Assembly (NCBI GenBank): GCA_035041965.1
Contig: JAPYMA010000736.1
Coordinates: forward strand, 1-64,000
DNA from: Anisakis pegreffii
Lineage: Eukaryota; Nematoda; Chromadorea; Rhabditida; Anisakidae
Length of the DNA stretch: 64,000 nucleotides
Reading direction: 5' to 3'
Shown here piece after piece: positions 60,993 to 64,000 of this stretch; position 1 is the stretch's first letter; each line of letters opens with the position of its first letter. A model generated the notes under the pieces. It was not told where the DNA came from. It saw nothing but the letters and a program-made list of their open reading frames with translations, and made no database searches. Position numbers and translations under genes: made by a program.

Positions 60993-63900
60993 AGAAAATG
61001 CGCATTACAGTAAGTCTCGCAGCTTGTTCAAAAAATGTGAAAATCTATTTAAACATTCACCCGATCCTGATACTCAAAGAAGGATAACCACTAGAAGACA
61101 GTTCTAGACGGTGAAATAACAGACGATTGAGGGAATGAAACGATTCAGAACACATATTAACGGAGGCTGATTCCCGATTCACTGTCGTGAATTAGGGATT
61201 TAAAACCCGAAAAATCCCACAAAAAGGAGACGAAGACATCAAGTAAGGAATATTTTTTAGTGATGATCCAGTATAAAGTTTCTAGCGAATATCCCGTCGG
61301 TTTAACGGGGACATGCAGCAGCTCTTGATTGAAGAGAATTCAGCATTGGAGAGCTCAACTGTGAATGCATAAGGAAACCCTCGAAAACTATTCAAAGGAG
61401 AGCCTTTTTAAAGATTCAAAAGCGTTGAAAACAGATACAAGCCTAAGAAAGGATAAGAAATCTGGCCATAAACACTTCAATAATGAAGCAAGCAAGATTT
61501 CTTCATGCCCATACTCATACTTAATCTTCTTCGTGATCACACTTATTACGGATTTCATCTGCAAACAACCACCTCTAGTGAGTGGATCCAGAGAGGTATA
61601 TGAAGTTGAGCTTGATCCAGAGAGACAAGAAGGCTATAGACTAATCGTGAGCTTAATCCGTAAGACATACGGCCAGCTTAAGCTTATCGTTAGAGCAAGC
61701 GTATACTTCACACCTCTCTTATGAAACTATGCAGATGCGCTGATAGAAATCCAAATGAAGTACTTAGTCCATTTGTTATTTCGCTATTTTCACGCTCGCT
61801 CAAGTTTATCTGGCCTCTCGCTTGAGGGCTCTTGATATATCCACAATTCAGCAAAATCCTTCACTGCACTTTCCAACCCTACTCTTGATGCCTTCCTAAT
61901 GTGTTAATGTGTAAATGATGGTGTTAATCCGTTGTTGATGAGTCTAGAGGACTACTCTTCAAAAGTACATTCGATGATCAACAGAGACAGACGGACGGAC
62001 GGCATGCATTGAACTCGTGAAAACGTTGAATATCTCTTGAATATCTCAATGAAATTATGGATATACTCAAAATCCAGCTAAATTTGCAAAATAACAAACT
62101 GATAATGAATTGAAATCAGCAAACTGATCTGATCAGCGTGAACTAGACCCACTAACTGCAATCTAGTCATCGATTCAGAAAAATATCTCACCGTTGCCTC
62201 CTCGAATAATATCTGAAACGAGAGATTTTTTGATGAGGAAGCAGTCGTTTTGAAACGGGATTTTTCCAAAACTCTAAAGAACCAACCGTTCTATCGGGTT
62301 CTGTCTGCTAGTTTTCAGGTGGAAACGGTCCTGTAACCGTACTCTTGAGATATCTTCAAAACATTATCAAATGAAGAAGACTAAAGAGGGAGCAGTTGGG
62401 TGAATGAAATAACAAACGATGAAATAACAAACGTTAGCCATATTATTGCTATTTTGACTTGGCCAATTGCTCAGAATAAAATTTCCTACCTGTCAATATC
62501 GAGCCACCAGCAAGAAGCGACAATCAAGAGTCCCGTCACATCAATTCAGTTCTATCTAATTCTGAGTTGTGAGTTTTTTGTGCCAGCACGCTGAATTTTT
62601 CTCATGCAATATGAGCTGAGCTCAATATTGCCTCAATTCAGCTGATGTTTGTTATGAAATGAAACAAATACGAATGCTTTCGATAGCTTTCATTAAATCG
62701 TTCAATAGCACCGAATTCAATTAGGCACTCGTCATAAATTGCTCCTAGTCTCCTGCTGGCCTCTTATTGTATGAGGCAGAGGCAATGCACTCAAACACTG
62801 AAATTAATACGATGCAACAACGGAAAATAACAACGACAAACGAATGACGATATAAAAAAGTTGGACAACGCTTGTGGGCACTTTCAATAACTCAAATAGA
62901 ACAAAATGAATCGAAAGCAAACATTCAATTCATCACACTTAGAAATGGCTGACAACACAGCAAACCATCTGAAACGACCGAAAAAAATTGCGAGAAAAAT
63001 GACTAGAAAAAACAATTATCGCATCCTTCCACATCCAAGTAACCATTTATCTTCTCGGCTCTACAACGGACCAAGAACAATTTTCCATGACTTGCAAATT
63101 GAGATATGCCATTTGAGAGTTGAGACGGGAAATCCACTGCTACTCACGAATTACGAATCCAATAGGGCCCGATAGAATGTTTTTATCAACAGTTAAAGAT
63201 TGAATCGCTCTTGAAAATGTATTCCTGGCTCGTATCATAAAATCTCTCGCCCTATTTTCAGTTAAAACTTGAAGCCAACATGAGTAAAATTTCAAATATT
63301 AAAACTGGACGACATTCACTAAACCAATATGGAGGAACAACCACTGTGTAAGAACAACCACTGAATCAATGCGCCAGCAGGATTTATCTTGCCTAAAGAG
63401 CTCTCTCAGCAAGTGATGACTAGCGAAATTCCACCGGGAATAGTTTGATCCTTTAATCTGCTGATCGTTTAGTTAAGTGTAGATCAGAGAGCAGAGGTCA
63501 ACTCGATTACGAGTTGCCAGACCAATGACAGAACATTTTTAAATGGTCGATAGGACATAGAAAATACTTATTATTGGCAATTCAACTACTCAATTAAAAG
63601 AGATCAAACAGATCAAGTGTGACACTCGGTCAATCGAGCGGCTCTAAAGGATAGCCGAGCCAAATGTCTCATTTGAACCATTATGCTGACCAATCGACGA
63701 CCTTTGCTTGATGATGAATTGGTTAACTCGTGCAAATTTGCTATGAAAATGATAGACTACAGATGCAAAATAATAAGATGGATTGCAATTTCATTGTAAA
63801 AATTTTATTCATCAATACTTCAACAAACAGTAAAATATGCAATACTCATAGAAAGCAATTTAAAAATTTGACAATGCCCATGAAAACAGCTTCAGATCAC

Positions 63901-64000
63901 AATTTTAGCAAAATTATCAAAGCTGTATATGATCACTTGAGTTCGAGCGAATCAAGAAAGTGACAGCTATGATGCTTGGTGATCCAGAGAGGTATATGCT

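Larger units (their letters stand above)
57200..64000. other. no supported gene
   Basis: The left side should hold the ODR-2-like promoter. Contents are a perfect hairpin (57426-57464), a possible exon (58137-58230), a palindromic repeat copy (60781-60992), and a GGATCCAGAGAGGTATATG-like word at about 61584 and again at about 63980. Open frames at 61365-61724 and 62906-63175 lack domains and splice partners. Nothing else could be supported. Confidence 0.45.

Noticed and set aside
61365..61724. 119-codon open frame as a gene
   Set aside because: No acceptor, domain or conserved motif. The second half overlaps a GGATCCAGAGAGGTATATG-type repeat that recurs near 63980.

Overview
This is animal nuclear DNA, most likely from a nematode. 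It is AT-rich, its genes are broken by many introns with TTTCAG/TTNCAG-type 3' splice sites, and several genes have such a site a few bases before the ATG with no visible partner exon, which suggests spliced-leader trans-splicing. An ODR-2/HOT-like three-finger protein and an OST-alpha-type transporter fit this. The genus cannot be told from the sequence. No bacterial operons, rRNA, intact tRNA or CRISPR arrays were seen. All gene models were spliced by hand using reading-frame and phase agreement.

Layout: 1.2-4.3 kb holds a complete seven-exon OST-alpha (SLC51A-like) membrane protein gene (+). From 4.5 to 27.7 kb I find no convincing gene; this stretch holds a four-copy 152-bp tandem repeat, an inverted repeat, simple repeats and tRNA-like fossils. 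At 27.7-31.8 kb is a seven-exon gene for a two-Ig-domain single-pass membrane protein (+). At 34.2-37.1 kb is a six-exon zinc-finger-like gene (-), with uncertain extra exons on either side. At 42.2-42.5 kb is a two-exon gene for a 45-residue secreted cysteine-containing peptide (+). At 43.2-43.9 kb is a three-exon gene for a 97-residue protein of unknown family (+). From 47.6 to 54.3 kb runs a CPEB translational-regulator gene (+) with two RRMs and a C-terminal zinc-binding domain. At 55.5-57.2 kb is a three-exon ODR-2-like GPI-anchored three-finger protein gene (-), convergent with CPEB. The last 6.8 kb has no supported gene.

The genes share no evident pathway. CPEB would act on cytoplasmic mRNA; the OST-alpha, Ig and ODR-2-like proteins are membrane or cell-surface products. 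Mobile DNA is represented by a 252-bp element with hAT-like 8-bp target duplications inside a CPEB intron, and by at least five copies of a palindromic element rich in GCCTAAAGAC/TTAGGCA motifs.
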